DNA of 64,000 nucleotides from Variovorax boronicumulans (GTDB lineage: Bacteria > Pseudomonadota > Gammaproteobacteria > Burkholderiales > Burkholderiaceae_C): positions 124,001 to 188,000 of the forward strand of contig NZ_JAUSSG010000010.1 in the NCBI RefSeq assembly GCF_030812215.1. Reading direction: 5' to 3'. Within the stretch, counting starts at the first letter, position 1. Each line of letters opens with the position of its first letter. A model generated the notes under the pieces. That model ran no database searches, was not told where the DNA came from, and worked only from the letters and a program-made list of their open reading frames with translations. The position numbers and the translations under genes were made by a program. Shown piece by piece: positions 8,357 to 17,002 of the stretch.

Positions 8357-9526
8357 TCAGCTTTGCGAGACGAGGCGCGAAGGTGCGTCGAGGTTGGCGA
8401 CGACCTCGCCGAACGGACCGCTCAACGAACCGCCGGCCAGCCGCGCCTGCGCCTTGCGCGAAAGCAGCGGGAACACCAACTCGGCGAAGCGATAGGCCTC
8501 TTCGAGGTGCGGGTAGCCCGAAAGAATGAATTTGTCGAGGCCGAGCGCCGCGTACTCCTCGATGCGCGCAGCGACGGTCTTGGCGTCGCCCACGAGCGCC
8601 GTGCCGGCACCGCCGCGCACGAGCCCCACGCCGGCCCACAGGTTCGGGGAAATTTCCAGCTCGGCGCGCGAGCGCTTCGCACCACCCGCATGCAGCGCGG
8701 CCATGCGGCGCTGGCCTTCGGAGTCCATGCGCGCGAAGGCGGCCTGGGCGCGGATGACGGTGTCGTCGTCCACGCGGCTGATCAGTTCCTCGGCGGCCTT
8801 CCAGGCGGCGTCTTCGGTCTCGCGCACGATCACGTGCAGGCGAATGCCGAACTCGACACGGCGGCCTTGCTTCTCGGCACGGGCGCGCACGTCGGCGATC
8901 TTCTTCGACACTTCGGCCGGCGGCTCGCCCCACGTCAGGTATGCATCGACCTGCTCTGCCGCGAGGTCGTGCGCGGCAGCCGACGAGCCGCCGAACCACA
9001 CGGGTGGGTACGGCGTCTGCACCGGCGGATACAGCAGCTTGGCCCCCTTCACGCTCAGGTGCCTGCCTTCGAAGTCGTAGCCCTGGCCGTCGTGGCTGCG
9101 CGCGAGGATCTCGCGCCAGATTCGGATGAATTCCGCCGACTGCTCGTAGCGCGATGCGTGGTCCAGGTACACGCCGTCGCCTTCGAGCTCGGCCTGGTCA
9201 CCACCGGTCACGAGGTTCACGAGCAGGCGTCCGCCCGAGAGGCGGTCGAAGGTTGCGGCCATGCGCGCAGCCAGGCTCGGCTGGTGCAGGCCCGGGCGCA
9301 CGGCGACCAGGAACTTGAGCTTCTTCGTCGAGCCGATGAGGCTGGAGGCGATCACCCACGGGTCTTCGCAAGAACGGCCGGTGGGAATCAGCACACCTTC
9401 GTAGCCGAGGTTGTCGGCCGCGCCGGCGATCTGCTGCAGGTAGGCCAGGTCGACGGGGCGCGCGCCTTCGCTCGTGCCGAGGTAGCGGCTGTCGCCGTGC
9501 GTGGGGAGGAACCAGAAGATCTGCAT
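8357..9526 (-). CDS. ssuD: FMNH2-dependent alkanesulfonate monooxygenase
   Basis: A 389-residue member of the bacterial luciferase-like flavin monooxygenases. It splits alkanesulfonates into aldehyde and sulfite using reduced FMN supplied by SsuE. Family landmarks include the start MQIFWFLPTHGDSRYLGT, the stretch LIPTGRSCEDPWV, RLSGGRLLVNLVTGGD and the late SGYPHLEEAYRFAELVFP. The ATG overlaps the preceding stop by one base (TGATG). The open frame extends far upstream, but that part is out-of-frame translation of the binding-protein genes. SsuE is encoded three genes upstream on the same strand, completing the two-component enzyme. Confidence 0.95.
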   Translation of the reverse strand: MQIFWFLPTHGDSRYLGTSEGARPVDLAYLQQIAGAADNLGYEGVLIPTGRSCEDPWVIASSLIGSTKKLKFLVAVRPGLHQPSLAARMAATFDRLSGGRLLVNLVTGGDQAELEGDGVYLDHASRYEQSAEFIRIWREILARSHDGQGYDFEGRHLSVKGAKLLYPPVQTPYPPVWFGGSSAAAHDLAAEQVDAYLTWGEPPAEVSKKIADVRARAEKQGRRVEFGIRLHVIVRETEDAAWKAAEELISRVDDDTVIRAQAAFARMDSEGQRRMAALHAGGAKRSRAELEISPNLWAGVGLVRGGAGTALVGDAKTVAARIEEYAALGLDKFILSGYPHLEEAYRFAELVFPLLSRKAQARLAGGSLSGPFGEVVANLDAPSRLVSQS

Positions 9527-10488
9527 CACGCGACTCCCGCGCCGGCGGCTTCGAGCACGTTGATCTTCCTGGGGATCAGCTTGAGTTCGAAGAAGGTATC
9601 GGCGATCTTTTGCTGCTCGGCCAGGATGGCCTTGGTGATCGGTGTGATGCCGTAAGGCGTGCGGGCCGTGGTGATATCGGCCACCGGCTTGGGCAGGCCC
9701 CACAAGGCAGCCAGTTCGGCAGCGAGTTCGCCCTTGTTCGCGGAGCCCCAGGCTTCGATCTTGTTGATCTCTTCGACCGCGATGGCGATCACGTCGGCAT
9801 TCTTCGCCACGTAGTCGAGCGACGAGAAGTAGTAGGCCCGGTTGCCCACCACGCCCGTGGCGTCGGCGAGGATGCGCGCATCGAGCGCCTTCTCCGCGGC
9901 GGCCAGGAACGGGTCCCAGATCACCCAGGCATCGACCGAGCCCTTTTCGAAGGCGGCGCGTGCATCGGCCGGCGGCAGAAAAGCCACGTTCAGGTCGGCA
10001 TACGAGAGGCCGTGCTTCTCGAACAGCTTGACGATGAAGTAGTGGACGTTCGAGCCCTTGTTGAGCGCGATCTTCTTGCCCTTGAGGTCGGCAACGGTCT
10101 TGATGGCGGAGCCCTTGGGCACCAGCACGGCCTCGGCCTGCGGACGGTGCTGCGTGGCGGCCACGTAGGCCAGCGGCGCACCGGCGGCCTGCGCGAAGAT
10201 GGGCGGCGCTTCGCCGACATCGCCGAAGTCGATCGAGCCGACATTGAGCGCTTCGAGCTGCACCGGGCCGGCCGTGAACTCGGTCCACTTGACCGTGACG
10301 CCCAGCGGCGCAAGCCGCTTCTCGAGCGTGCCGCGGCCCTTGAGGATGTTGAGCGTGCCCTTCTGGTTGCCGATGCGGAATTGGCGTGCGGGCGCCTGGG
10401 CCAGCGCGGCGAACGAAGGCAGCGCGATGGCTGCGGCGGCTGCGGCGCCCTGGATCAGGCGTCGTCGGGGAATGGAGATGCGGGTCAT
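9526..10488 (-). CDS. Sulfonate ABC transporter substrate-binding protein (paralogue B)
   Basis: A 320-residue periplasmic binding protein of the SsuA family. The signal peptide starts RISIPRRRLIQGAAAAAAI, which resembles a Tat motif, and probably ends near LAQA. The mature part carries IGNQKGTLNILKGRGTLEKRL, GSIDFGDVGEAPPIFAQAAGA, VADLKGKKIALNKGSNVHY and DAWVIWDPFLAAAEKAL. It is closely similar in layout to the proteins encoded on either side of ssuD-ssuC, implying local duplication followed by divergence. It directly precedes ssuD with a one-base overlap. The ligand is probably a sulfonate, but which one is unknown. Confidence 0.9.
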   Translation of the reverse strand: MTRISIPRRRLIQGAAAAAAIALPSFAALAQAPARQFRIGNQKGTLNILKGRGTLEKRLAPLGVTVKWTEFTAGPVQLEALNVGSIDFGDVGEAPPIFAQAAGAPLAYVAATQHRPQAEAVLVPKGSAIKTVADLKGKKIALNKGSNVHYFIVKLFEKHGLSYADLNVAFLPPADARAAFEKGSVDAWVIWDPFLAAAEKALDARILADATGVVGNRAYYFSSLDYVAKNADVIAIAVEEINKIEAWGSANKGELAAELAALWGLPKPVADITTARTPYGITPITKAILAEQQKIADTFFELKLIPRKINVLEAAGAGVA

Positions 10489-10512
10489 GGCGTGGTGCTC
10501 GAAAAATGAGGT

Positions 10513-11553
10513 TCAGGGCTGGGCCGCGACGACGGCGTCGCTGACCTTGATGGGCTTGGGAATGAGCTTCAGCGCGAAGAAGGTGTCGGCGATCTGCTGC
10601 TGGCCGGCCGCCACGGCGGGCGTGATCGGCTTCACGTTGAACTCGTAGCGGCGCAGCGCCAGCTCGACCACGTCGACCGGCAGGCCCTGCAGCGGCGCGA
10701 TCTGCTCGGCCGCCTGGCGCAGGTTCTTCTTGAGCCAGATGCCCTGCTCCACCGAATCGGCGAAGAGCGCGTCGATGACCTTCGGGTTGTTCTTCACGAA
10801 GCCGCGCTCGCCCAGGTAGAACTGGTAGTTGTTGACCACGTCGGTGGTGCCACCCGTGCCATCCGCCAGCACACGGGCGCCGGTGGCTTTTTCGGCAGCG
10901 GCCTGGAACGGATCCCAGATCACCCACGCATCGACGTTCCTGCTCTCGAAGGCGGCGCGGCCGTCGGCCGGCGCGAGGTACACGGGCTGGATGTCGGAGA
11001 GCTTCAGGCCGTTCTTCTCTAGCTGCTTCACGAGCAGGTAGTGCACGTTGCTGCCCTTGTTGAGCGCGACCTTCTTGCCCTTCAGGTCGGCGACGGACCT
11101 GATGGGCGAATCTTTCGTGACCAGGATCGCCTCGGCGCGCGGCGCCGCCGGGTCGTAGCCGAAGTAGACGAACTTGGCCCCCGCGGCCTGCGCGAAGATG
11201 GGTGGCGCCTCGCCGACATAGCCCACGTCGACCGCGCCGACGTTCAGGCCTTCGAGCAGCTGCGGGCCGGCCGGAAACTCGACCCACTTCACTCCAAAGC
11301 CCAGCGGCGCGAGCTTCTTCTCGAGCGTGCCCTGCGCCTTCTGCAGCACGAAGAGGCTGGCGGATTTCTGATAGCCGATGCGCAGCTCGCCCTTGGGCTT
11401 GCCCTGGGCATGCGCCGAGGCGACGGAAATGAAGCTCACGATCAGCGCGATGGCGGCAACCACGACGGTGCTGATGGCGAGATCGCGCAAGGCCTGCCAG
11501 ATCGAGCGGGGCGGTGCGTCGAACGCGGAGTCTTCGGTGGCAACGGGGTTCAT
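10513..11553 (-). CDS. Sulfonate ABC transporter substrate-binding protein (paralogue C)
   Basis: A 346-residue SsuA-family binding protein. The N-terminus is unusual. About 25 hydrophilic residues precede the hydrophobic stretch LAISTVVVAAIALIVSFISVASAHA, so it may use a long signal peptide or stay membrane-anchored. The mature part has IGYQKSASLFVLQKAQGTLEKKL, GEAPPIFAQAAGAKF, VADLKGKKVALNKGSNVHY and DAWVIWDPFQAAAEKATGA. It is the first of the three tandem paralogues on the transcript, 24 bases upstream of paralogue B. An ATG inside could give a shorter protein, but the long N-terminus contains no stop and is left in place. Confidence 0.88.
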   Translation of the reverse strand: MNPVATEDSAFDAPPRSIWQALRDLAISTVVVAAIALIVSFISVASAHAQGKPKGELRIGYQKSASLFVLQKAQGTLEKKLAPLGFGVKWVEFPAGPQLLEGLNVGAVDVGYVGEAPPIFAQAAGAKFVYFGYDPAAPRAEAILVTKDSPIRSVADLKGKKVALNKGSNVHYLLVKQLEKNGLKLSDIQPVYLAPADGRAAFESRNVDAWVIWDPFQAAAEKATGARVLADGTGGTTDVVNNYQFYLGERGFVKNNPKVIDALFADSVEQGIWLKKNLRQAAEQIAPLQGLPVDVVELALRRYEFNVKPITPAVAAGQQQIADTFFALKLIPKPIKVSDAVVAAQP

Positions 11554-11625
11554 GCGGGAGTTCCTTGGTGCAAAACTTCGGACAAAGCTATCCCTCAGCG
11601 GCCAACAGGCAGCTTTGGAGTCTTT

Positions 11626-11710
11626 CGAGAAACACCGAGGAACCGGCTTTGCCGGGCCTCAGGTGTTGCCCCCGGTAGGGGGTTGGCGAAGCGACACGAA
11701 GTGCGCGCAG
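11626..11710. repeat. Intergenic hairpin-rich element between ssuE and binding protein C
   Basis: This 172-base gap carries two adjacent hairpins. One is CCGGC-TTT-GCCGG at 11643-11655. The other is CCCCC-GGTA-GGGGG at 11669-11682. They are followed by a GC-rich tail ending in CCTGGGGGCG. The arrangement looks like a dispersed REP-type intergenic element rather than a coding region. It could stabilise or attenuate the transcript between ssuE and the transport genes. No T-run follows on either strand, so it is not a standard terminator. Confidence 0.5.
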
Positions 11711-11725
11711 CCTGGGGGCGAGCCC

Positions 11726-12310
11726 TCAAACACTACATCGCACGCGGGAGAACGGCACGGGCTCGAAGCCGTGTGTCGCTGGCAGCTTCAGGCCTTCGGT
11801 CGCAAGCACCTCGACGGCCTCGTTGAGTCGCTCGGCCAGGTCGTTGTGCACCTGGTAGGCGTTCTCGGGCGTCAATGCGATCTGCGAGTCGCTCGCGTAG
11901 ACGCCCGGCAGGATGTGGCGCGCCGCCAGCGACTGCAGCACGGGCCGCAGCGCGTAGTCGAGCGCAAGCATGTGGTGGGGGCTGCCGCCGGTGGCCAGCG
12001 GCAACACGGTCTTGCCCTTGAGCGCGTTCTGCGCGAGCAGGTCCAGAAAGACCTTCAGCACGCCGCTGTAGGCCGCCTTGTAGACGGGCGTGGCCACCAC
12101 GATCACGCGGGCCGCCGCCACCTGCGCAATGGCGCGTTCGATGGCCGGATGGGTCCATTCGGCGAGCAGCAGCGCCTGCGCGGGCAAGTCGCGGATAAAG
12201 AGCCGTTCGATGCGGGCATGGCGTTTGGCCAGTCGGTCGCCCACGGCCTCCAGCAAGGCGGTGGAGCGGGACGGGGCCGAGGGGCTGCCGGCGATCAGGA
12301 GAACGGACAC
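11726..12310 (-). CDS. ssuE: NAD(P)H-dependent FMN reductase
   Basis: A 194-residue flavodoxin-like reductase that supplies FMNH2 to SsuD. The flavin-phosphate loop is GSPSAPSRSTALLEAV near the N-terminus. The central VIVVATPVYKAAYSGVLKVFLDLL is the conserved core of the SsuE family, and ATGGSPHHMLALDYALRPVL follows. It lies between the sulfate-binding protein gene and the three SsuA paralogues, all on one strand, which fits co-regulation with ssuD. A hairpin-rich gap separates it from the rest of the ssu genes. Confidence 0.93.
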   Translation of the reverse strand: MSVLLIAGSPSAPSRSTALLEAVGDRLAKRHARIERLFIRDLPAQALLLAEWTHPAIERAIAQVAAARVIVVATPVYKAAYSGVLKVFLDLLAQNALKGKTVLPLATGGSPHHMLALDYALRPVLQSLAARHILPGVYASDSQIALTPENAYQVHNDLAERLNEAVEVLATEGLKLPATHGFEPVPFSRVRCSV

Positions 12311-12402
12311 TGGAGGCTTTCGGTTTTCTTCGGAAATTCAGGGCGTGCCGGGTCACGGCGCCCACGAAATGGGCACCCCGAGAGCCGGCCTGGCAGCGCG
12401 GG

Positions 12403-13455
12403 TTACTTTTGTTTTGTCGTGTAGATCTGGTCGAAGGAGGCACCGTCTGCAAAGTGCTCCTTGTCGGCCTTCGCCCAGCCGCCGAAGGCCTGGTCGATGG
12501 TCACCAGCGTGAGCTTGGGGAACTGCTTGTCGTACTTGGCCTTGGCCTTCTCCGACGTCGGGCGGTAGAAGTTGCGGCCTGCGATGTCCTGGCCTTCGTC
12601 GGAGTACAGGTACTTCAGGTACTCCTCGGCCACGGCGCGTGTGCCCTTCTTGTCGACGACCTTGTCGATCACCGACACGCTGGGCTCGGCCAGGATGGAG
12701 ATGGACGGCACGACGATCTCGAACTTGTCCGGACCGAATTCCTTCAGCGCCAGGAAGGCTTCGTTTTCCCAGGCCAGCAGCACGTCGCCCACGCCGCGCT
12801 GCACGAAGGTGATGGTCGAGCCTCGCGCGCCGGTGTCCAGCACGGGCACATTCTTGAACAGGTTGCCGATGTATTCCTTGGCCTTGGCATCGCCGCCGTA
12901 CTTGCGCTTGGCGAATTCCCAGGCGGCCAGGTAGTTCCAGCGGGCGCCGCCCGAGGTCTTGGGGTTGGGGGTGATCACCTGCACGCCGGGCTTGACCAGG
13001 TCGTCCCAGTCCTTCAGGCCCTTGGGGTTGCCCTTCTTCACCAGGAACACGATGGTCGAGGTGTAGGGGGCCGAATTGAGCGGCAGGCGCTTCTGCCAGT
13101 CGGCCTTGACCAGGCCGCCGTGGGTAACGAGCGCATCGATGTCGCCACCCAGTGCCAGCGTCGCCACGTCGGCATCGATGCCGTCGATGATCGAGCGGGC
13201 CTGCTTGCCCGAGCCGCCGTGCGACTGCTTGACGGTGACATCCTGGCCGGTCTTGGCCTTCCAGTACTTGGCGAAGGCCTGGTTGTAGTCCACGTAGAGC
13301 TCGCGCGTCGGGTCGTACGACACGTTCAGCAGCGTCACGGGCCCCTTGGCGGCGGCCGCGCCTTGCTGGGCGAACGTCGGCAACGCCGAGAGGGCCATGG
13401 CGCCGGCCACGCCGGCACCCAGGGAAAGCTTGATAAAGTCGCGGCGAAGGCTCAT
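12403..13455 (-). CDS. sbp: Periplasmic sulfate-binding protein
   Basis: A 350-residue solute-binding protein of the Sbp/CysP family that delivers sulfate or thiosulfate to the CysTWA importer. The signal peptide is MSLRRDFIKLSLGAGVAGAM..., with a Tat-like RRDFIK start. The mature sequence has LLNVSYDPTRELYVDYNQAF, QSHGGSGKQARSIIDG, NPKTSGGARWNYLAAW and FVQRGVGDVLLAWENEAF, which match the anion-binding segments of the family. No cysT, cysW or cysA lies next to it, so it must use a permease encoded elsewhere. It heads the minus-strand sulfur operon, and its upstream region carries a small inverted repeat. Confidence 0.93.
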   Translation of the reverse strand: MSLRRDFIKLSLGAGVAGAMALSALPTFAQQGAAAAKGPVTLLNVSYDPTRELYVDYNQAFAKYWKAKTGQDVTVKQSHGGSGKQARSIIDGIDADVATLALGGDIDALVTHGGLVKADWQKRLPLNSAPYTSTIVFLVKKGNPKGLKDWDDLVKPGVQVITPNPKTSGGARWNYLAAWEFAKRKYGGDAKAKEYIGNLFKNVPVLDTGARGSTITFVQRGVGDVLLAWENEAFLALKEFGPDKFEIVVPSISILAEPSVSVIDKVVDKKGTRAVAEEYLKYLYSDEGQDIAGRNFYRPTSEKAKAKYDKQFPKLTLVTIDQAFGGWAKADKEHFADGASFDQIYTTKQK

Positions 13456-13594
13456 GGTGTCTTGCTCTAAAAAGGCATATCAATGAAGCTGCGTATTCTC
13501 AATACGACATATAGAAACTGGAACGACCAAGTTTTCAGTTCTAAATAGCGAAATCAACTAAGCGGACACGCTTACCCACTCAAGAGGCAAAAAA
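13456..13594. promoter_or_regulatory. Divergent promoter region between sbp and yggX
   Basis: This 139-base, comparatively AT-rich gap separates the divergent sbp and yggX genes and must hold the promoter of the sulfur operon. A perfect 6-3-6 inverted repeat, CGTATT-CTC-AATACG, lies at 13492-13506, about 40 bases upstream of the sbp start. A looser AAACT...AGTTT repeat lies beside it. Sulfur-starvation genes of this kind are normally controlled by the LysR-type activators CysB or Cbl. Assigning the repeat to them is inference. Confidence 0.45.
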
Positions 13595-13870
13595 ATGGCA
13601 CGCATGGTTCAGTGCATCAAGCTCGGCAAAGAGGCCGAAGGGCTCGACTTCCCGCCCTATCCCGGCGACCTGGGCAAGCGCCTGTGGGAAAACGTCAGCA
13701 AGGAAGCCTGGGCCGCCTGGCTCAAGCAACAGACCATGCTGGTCAATGAAAACCGGCTGAACCTGGCCGATCTGCGCGCCCGCCAGTACCTGGCGCGACA
13801 GATGGAAAAGCACTTCTTCGGCGAAGGCGCCGACGTGGCCCAGGGCTACGTGCCCCCTCCAGCGGCCTGA
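13595..13870 (+). CDS. yggX: Probable Fe(II)-trafficking protein YggX
   Basis: A 91-residue cytoplasmic protein matching YggX over its full length. It starts MARMVQCIKLGKEAEGLDFPPYPG, then GKRLWENVSKEAWAAWLKQQTMLVNE and ARQYLARQMEKHFFG, with the single conserved Cys7. The family protects iron-sulfur clusters from oxidative damage and helps iron recycling. It is divergent from the sulfate-binding protein gene and 15 bases upstream of mnmC, with which it may be co-transcribed. Confidence 0.95.
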   Translation: MARMVQCIKLGKEAEGLDFPPYPGDLGKRLWENVSKEAWAAWLKQQTMLVNENRLNLADLRARQYLARQMEKHFFGEGADVAQGYVPPPAA

Positions 13871-13885
13871 GCTTCACTGCCCGCC

Positions 13886-15727
13886 GTGACCGCTGAGCCA
13901 GTGGCCTGGCGTTCCGACGGCGTCCCTCGCAGCGAACGCTTCGACGACATCTATCACACCGAAACCGGGGCACTGGCGCAGGCTCGCCATGTATTCTTGG
14001 GCGGCTGTGGCCTGCCGCAAGCCTGGGCCGGGCAGCCGCAATGGCGGATTCTCGAGACCGGCTTCGGGCTGGGCCTCAATTTCCTGACAACCTGGCAGGC
14101 CTGGCGTGCGGACGCCGATCGGCCGCGGATGCTGCATTTCGTCTCGGTCGAGGCGCATCCGGTCGGCGCCGGCGATCTCTTGCGGGCCGCCGAGGCGTAT
14201 CCGGAACTGGCGTCGCTGGCCCAGGAACTGGTCGGGCAGTGGCATGGGCTGCTGCCGGGCTTTCATCGCCTCGCCTTCGACGAAGGCCGCGTCCTGCTCA
14301 CCCTGTGCATCGGCGACGTGCAGGCCATGCTGCGCGCCCAGCGCTTCGAGGCCGACAGCCTTTTTCTCGATGGCTTCAGCCCGCAGCAGAACCCGGCGAT
14401 GTGGTCGCCCGACACGCTGAAGGCGGTGTCGCGCTTTGCCCGCCAAGGCACGGGCCTCGCCACCTGGACCTATGCGCGCGCGGTGCGGGATGCGCTCTCG
14501 CAGAACGGTTTCCAGCTCGAACGGCGCCAAGGCCTGCCGCCCAAACGCGACTGCCTCGGCGGCGTGTTCGCGCCGGCCTGGACGGTGCGGCGTCGCGGGC
14601 CAGTGCCCGAGCGGATCGCGACGCCGGGCCGCTGTGCAGTGATCGGTGCCGGTCTCGCGGGTGCTGCGGTGGCCGCGAGCCTTGCGCGGCGCGGATGGCG
14701 GGTCACGGTGCTCGATGCGGCCTCGCGTCCTGCCTCCGGCGCTTCCGGCCTGCCGGTCGGCGTGCTGGCGCCCCATGTGTCGCCCGACGACGCCCTGCTC
14801 TCGCGCCTCACGCGCGCGGGCATCCGCGCCACCTGGATCGAACTGGAACGACTGCTGCAAGAAGGCCGCGACTGGCGCGCCAGCGGCGTGCTGGAACGGC
14901 GGCCCGAAGGCGACACGCGCGTGCCTGCCGGCTGGAGCGACAGCGGCCCCAACGAATCGTGGTCCGCGAGTACCGGGCAGTTGGCCGCAGCCGGCCTGCC
15001 GGCCGACGCGCCTGCAATCTGGCATGGCCGTGCCGGCTGGGTGCGTCCGTCGCGGTTGATCGACGCCTGGTTGCGTGAGCCGGGTGTCGAGTTCCGCGGC
15101 AATGCCTCGGTGGCGCGGGCAGCCCGAAACGCCGACGGCTGGCAGCTGTTCGACGCGGCAGACCAGTTGCTGATCGCAGCGGACCGCGTGGTCGTCGCCG
15201 CCGGATTCGAGTCGGGCCGCTTCGCCCCGGAGCTGCCGCTGCAGCCGGTGCGCGGCCAGGTCGCGTGGGGCCATCTCAACGCTGGCGCCCTTCCGTCCAC
15301 CCCGCTCAACGGTGACGGCCACCTGATCGCCCGTGTGCCCGATGCCGAAGAAGGCCCCCTGCTCTGGCTGGCCGGTGCCACCTTCGACCGCGACAGCACG
15401 GACCTCGCCGCGAACACCGACGACAGCACCGCGAACCGCGACCGCCTCGCCCGGCTGCACCCCGCAGCGGCCGCCGCACTGGCGCCCGCCTTCGAGCGCG
15501 GCGAAGTCAACACCTGGGTCGGTGTGCGCTGCGCCTCGGGCGACCGGCGCCCGCTGGTCGGCCCGTTGAGCGAAGCGGCGAGCGGCCTCTGGGCCTGCAC
15601 CGCCTTGGGTTCGCGCGGCCTCAGCTTCGCGGCCCTGTGCGCCGAACTGCTGGCCGCCCAATGGCATGGCGAGCCGCTGCCATTGCCCGCCACGCTGGCC
15701 AAGGCGCTCGGCACGCAGCGCCTCTGA
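13886..15727 (+). CDS. mnmC: tRNA 5-methylaminomethyl-2-thiouridine bifunctional enzyme MnmC
   Basis: A 613-residue fusion that completes the mnm5s2U wobble modification of tRNA. The N-terminal SAM-dependent methyltransferase domain (about 1-240; SAM loop LETGFGLGLNFLTTW) corresponds to MnmC2. The C-terminal FAD-dependent oxidase domain (from about 250; dinucleotide motif AVIGAGLAGAAVAASLARRG) corresponds to MnmC1, which removes the carboxymethyl group. The end has the typical GVRCASGDRRPLVGPL and ALGSRGLSFAALCAELLA. The likely start is GTG at 13886, as no in-frame ATG precedes the conserved N-terminus. Confidence 0.93.
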   Translation: MTAEPVAWRSDGVPRSERFDDIYHTETGALAQARHVFLGGCGLPQAWAGQPQWRILETGFGLGLNFLTTWQAWRADADRPRMLHFVSVEAHPVGAGDLLRAAEAYPELASLAQELVGQWHGLLPGFHRLAFDEGRVLLTLCIGDVQAMLRAQRFEADSLFLDGFSPQQNPAMWSPDTLKAVSRFARQGTGLATWTYARAVRDALSQNGFQLERRQGLPPKRDCLGGVFAPAWTVRRRGPVPERIATPGRCAVIGAGLAGAAVAASLARRGWRVTVLDAASRPASGASGLPVGVLAPHVSPDDALLSRLTRAGIRATWIELERLLQEGRDWRASGVLERRPEGDTRVPAGWSDSGPNESWSASTGQLAAAGLPADAPAIWHGRAGWVRPSRLIDAWLREPGVEFRGNASVARAARNADGWQLFDAADQLLIAADRVVVAAGFESGRFAPELPLQPVRGQVAWGHLNAGALPSTPLNGDGHLIARVPDAEEGPLLWLAGATFDRDSTDLAANTDDSTANRDRLARLHPAAAAALAPAFERGEVNTWVGVRCASGDRRPLVGPLSEAASGLWACTALGSRGLSFAALCAELLAAQWHGEPLPLPATLAKALGTQRL

Positions 15728-15736
15728 GCGATCCGC

Positions 15737-16537
15737 TCAGGCCGAGCCCGCAGCCCGCCAAGCCATCAGTAGCGCCATGCAGATCACCAGCACGAGGAAG
15801 TATTTGCGCAGCGCCCGCTCCTCGAGCCGCGTGGCAAGCCGCGCCCCCGCCGCCGTGCCGATCCACAGCCCGACGACGACAACCCCCAGCAACACCCACG
15901 GCAGCCCATCCCCCACGCTCGCATAGACGAACACTGCCGGTAGCGCCAGCGGAAGCACGTTGACCGCGAGGCTTACCGCCTGCGCCCGGTGCTGCGAATA
16001 GCGCAGCGCCACCGTCAGCAGCGCCGTGATGGCGAGCCCGCCGCCGATGCCGAGCAGGCCCGACGATGCGCCGGCCACCACGCCCACCAGTGCCAGCGCG
16101 ACCACAGACCCGCGCGGCTCCGCGGGCAGGACCGCGTCCACGCCTTGCGGCGCAGGCGACTTCAGCACGACGAGCGCCACCAGCACCAGCAGGTAGCCCA
16201 CGAACATCCAGCGCAGCGTCGCATCCGCCAGTTGGTTGGCGCCGCGCGCCCCGAGGTACGCGCCAGCCAGGAAGCCCAGCGAGATCCAGACCACCGTGCG
16301 CCACGACGCCCCGTGCCCCGACACGCGATAGCGCAGGAACCCCGCAAGACTGGTCGGCACCAGCTGCGCCGCGAGCGAGATCGCCTGCGCATCGTGCTGG
16401 CCCAGCCCCGGCATGAGCGCCAGCGCGGGCACCAGCGCCCCGCCAGGACTCACGCCCAGCAGCCCTGCCACCGCGCCCGAAAACACACCGATCGCCAGGC
16501 CGCCCAGCCACTGGAGGACGCTGAACGATTCGAGCAT
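15737..16537 (-). CDS. TauE/SafE-family membrane permease
   Basis: A 266-residue integral membrane protein with about eight hydrophobic segments. It has two similar halves, each containing a glycine-rich GLLGVSPGGALVPAL or GLLGIGGGLAITALL motif, the hallmark of the TauE/SafE (sulfite/anion exporter) family. The chosen ATG follows the preceding gene by ten bases; a longer frame overlaps that gene. In a sulfur-rich neighbourhood sulfite or sulfoacetate export is plausible, but the family is broad and this copy is next to an ABM-domain protein rather than the ssu operon. Confidence 0.88.
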   Translation of the reverse strand: MLESFSVLQWLGGLAIGVFSGAVAGLLGVSPGGALVPALALMPGLGQHDAQAISLAAQLVPTSLAGFLRYRVSGHGASWRTVVWISLGFLAGAYLGARGANQLADATLRWMFVGYLLVLVALVVLKSPAPQGVDAVLPAEPRGSVVALALVGVVAGASSGLLGIGGGLAITALLTVALRYSQHRAQAVSLAVNVLPLALPAVFVYASVGDGLPWVLLGVVVVGLWIGTAAGARLATRLEERALRKYFLVLVICMALLMAWRAAGSA

Positions 16538-16547
16538 CGAAGGCCAG

Positions 16548-16922
16548 TCAGGCGCCGGCCTGCCCCGAAGGCGCCAGCAGGTGGTCGATCCGGCTGTCTC
16601 CATAGGTGCGCACCACCTCGGAGATCACCACCTTGTAGCCATCGAGCCAGTTCGACTGGGCCGCCTTGGCTTGCTGGTGCACCGGATGACGGATCAGTGC
16701 CTGCAGGTTGTCCAGGGAATCCCAGTAATAGACGTTCGACACCAGCCCGTTGCCCGTGTTCTCCCAGGTCTCCTCGCCCAGGTAGCCGGGCAGCGATTTC
16801 GCGGCTGCGGCGATGGTCTGGTCGAGGCGGTGGAACTCGTCGTCGAACTGCTTCTTGGCGAAGATGAAGGTGGCGGAATACATGGCAGCCGGAATCCCCT
16901 GGATGAACTGGATGGAGGACAC
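16548..16922 (-). CDS. ABM-domain (antibiotic biosynthesis monooxygenase-like) protein
   Basis: A 124-residue protein with a ferredoxin-like ABM fold, indicated by MYSATFIFAKKQFDDEFHRLDQTIAAAAKSLPGYLGEE (the usual first strand and helix) and VYYWDSLDNLQALIRHPVHQQAK (the usual second half). The family includes small haem-degrading and quinol-oxidising monooxygenases as well as proteins of unknown function. It lies ten bases upstream of the TauE-like permease gene, probably as one transcript. An internal methionine (MYSATFIF) could be the true start. Confidence 0.8.
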   Translation of the reverse strand: MSSIQFIQGIPAAMYSATFIFAKKQFDDEFHRLDQTIAAAAKSLPGYLGEETWENTGNGLVSNVYYWDSLDNLQALIRHPVHQQAKAAQSNWLDGYKVVISEVVRTYGDSRIDHLLAPSGQAGA

Positions 16923-17002
16923 GAAAGATCGAGCGGGCGCCGATTCTGCGGCATGCGGCCCGACAAACCACCACTTGCCGTGCGAACGCGTGAGAATGCC
17001 CC

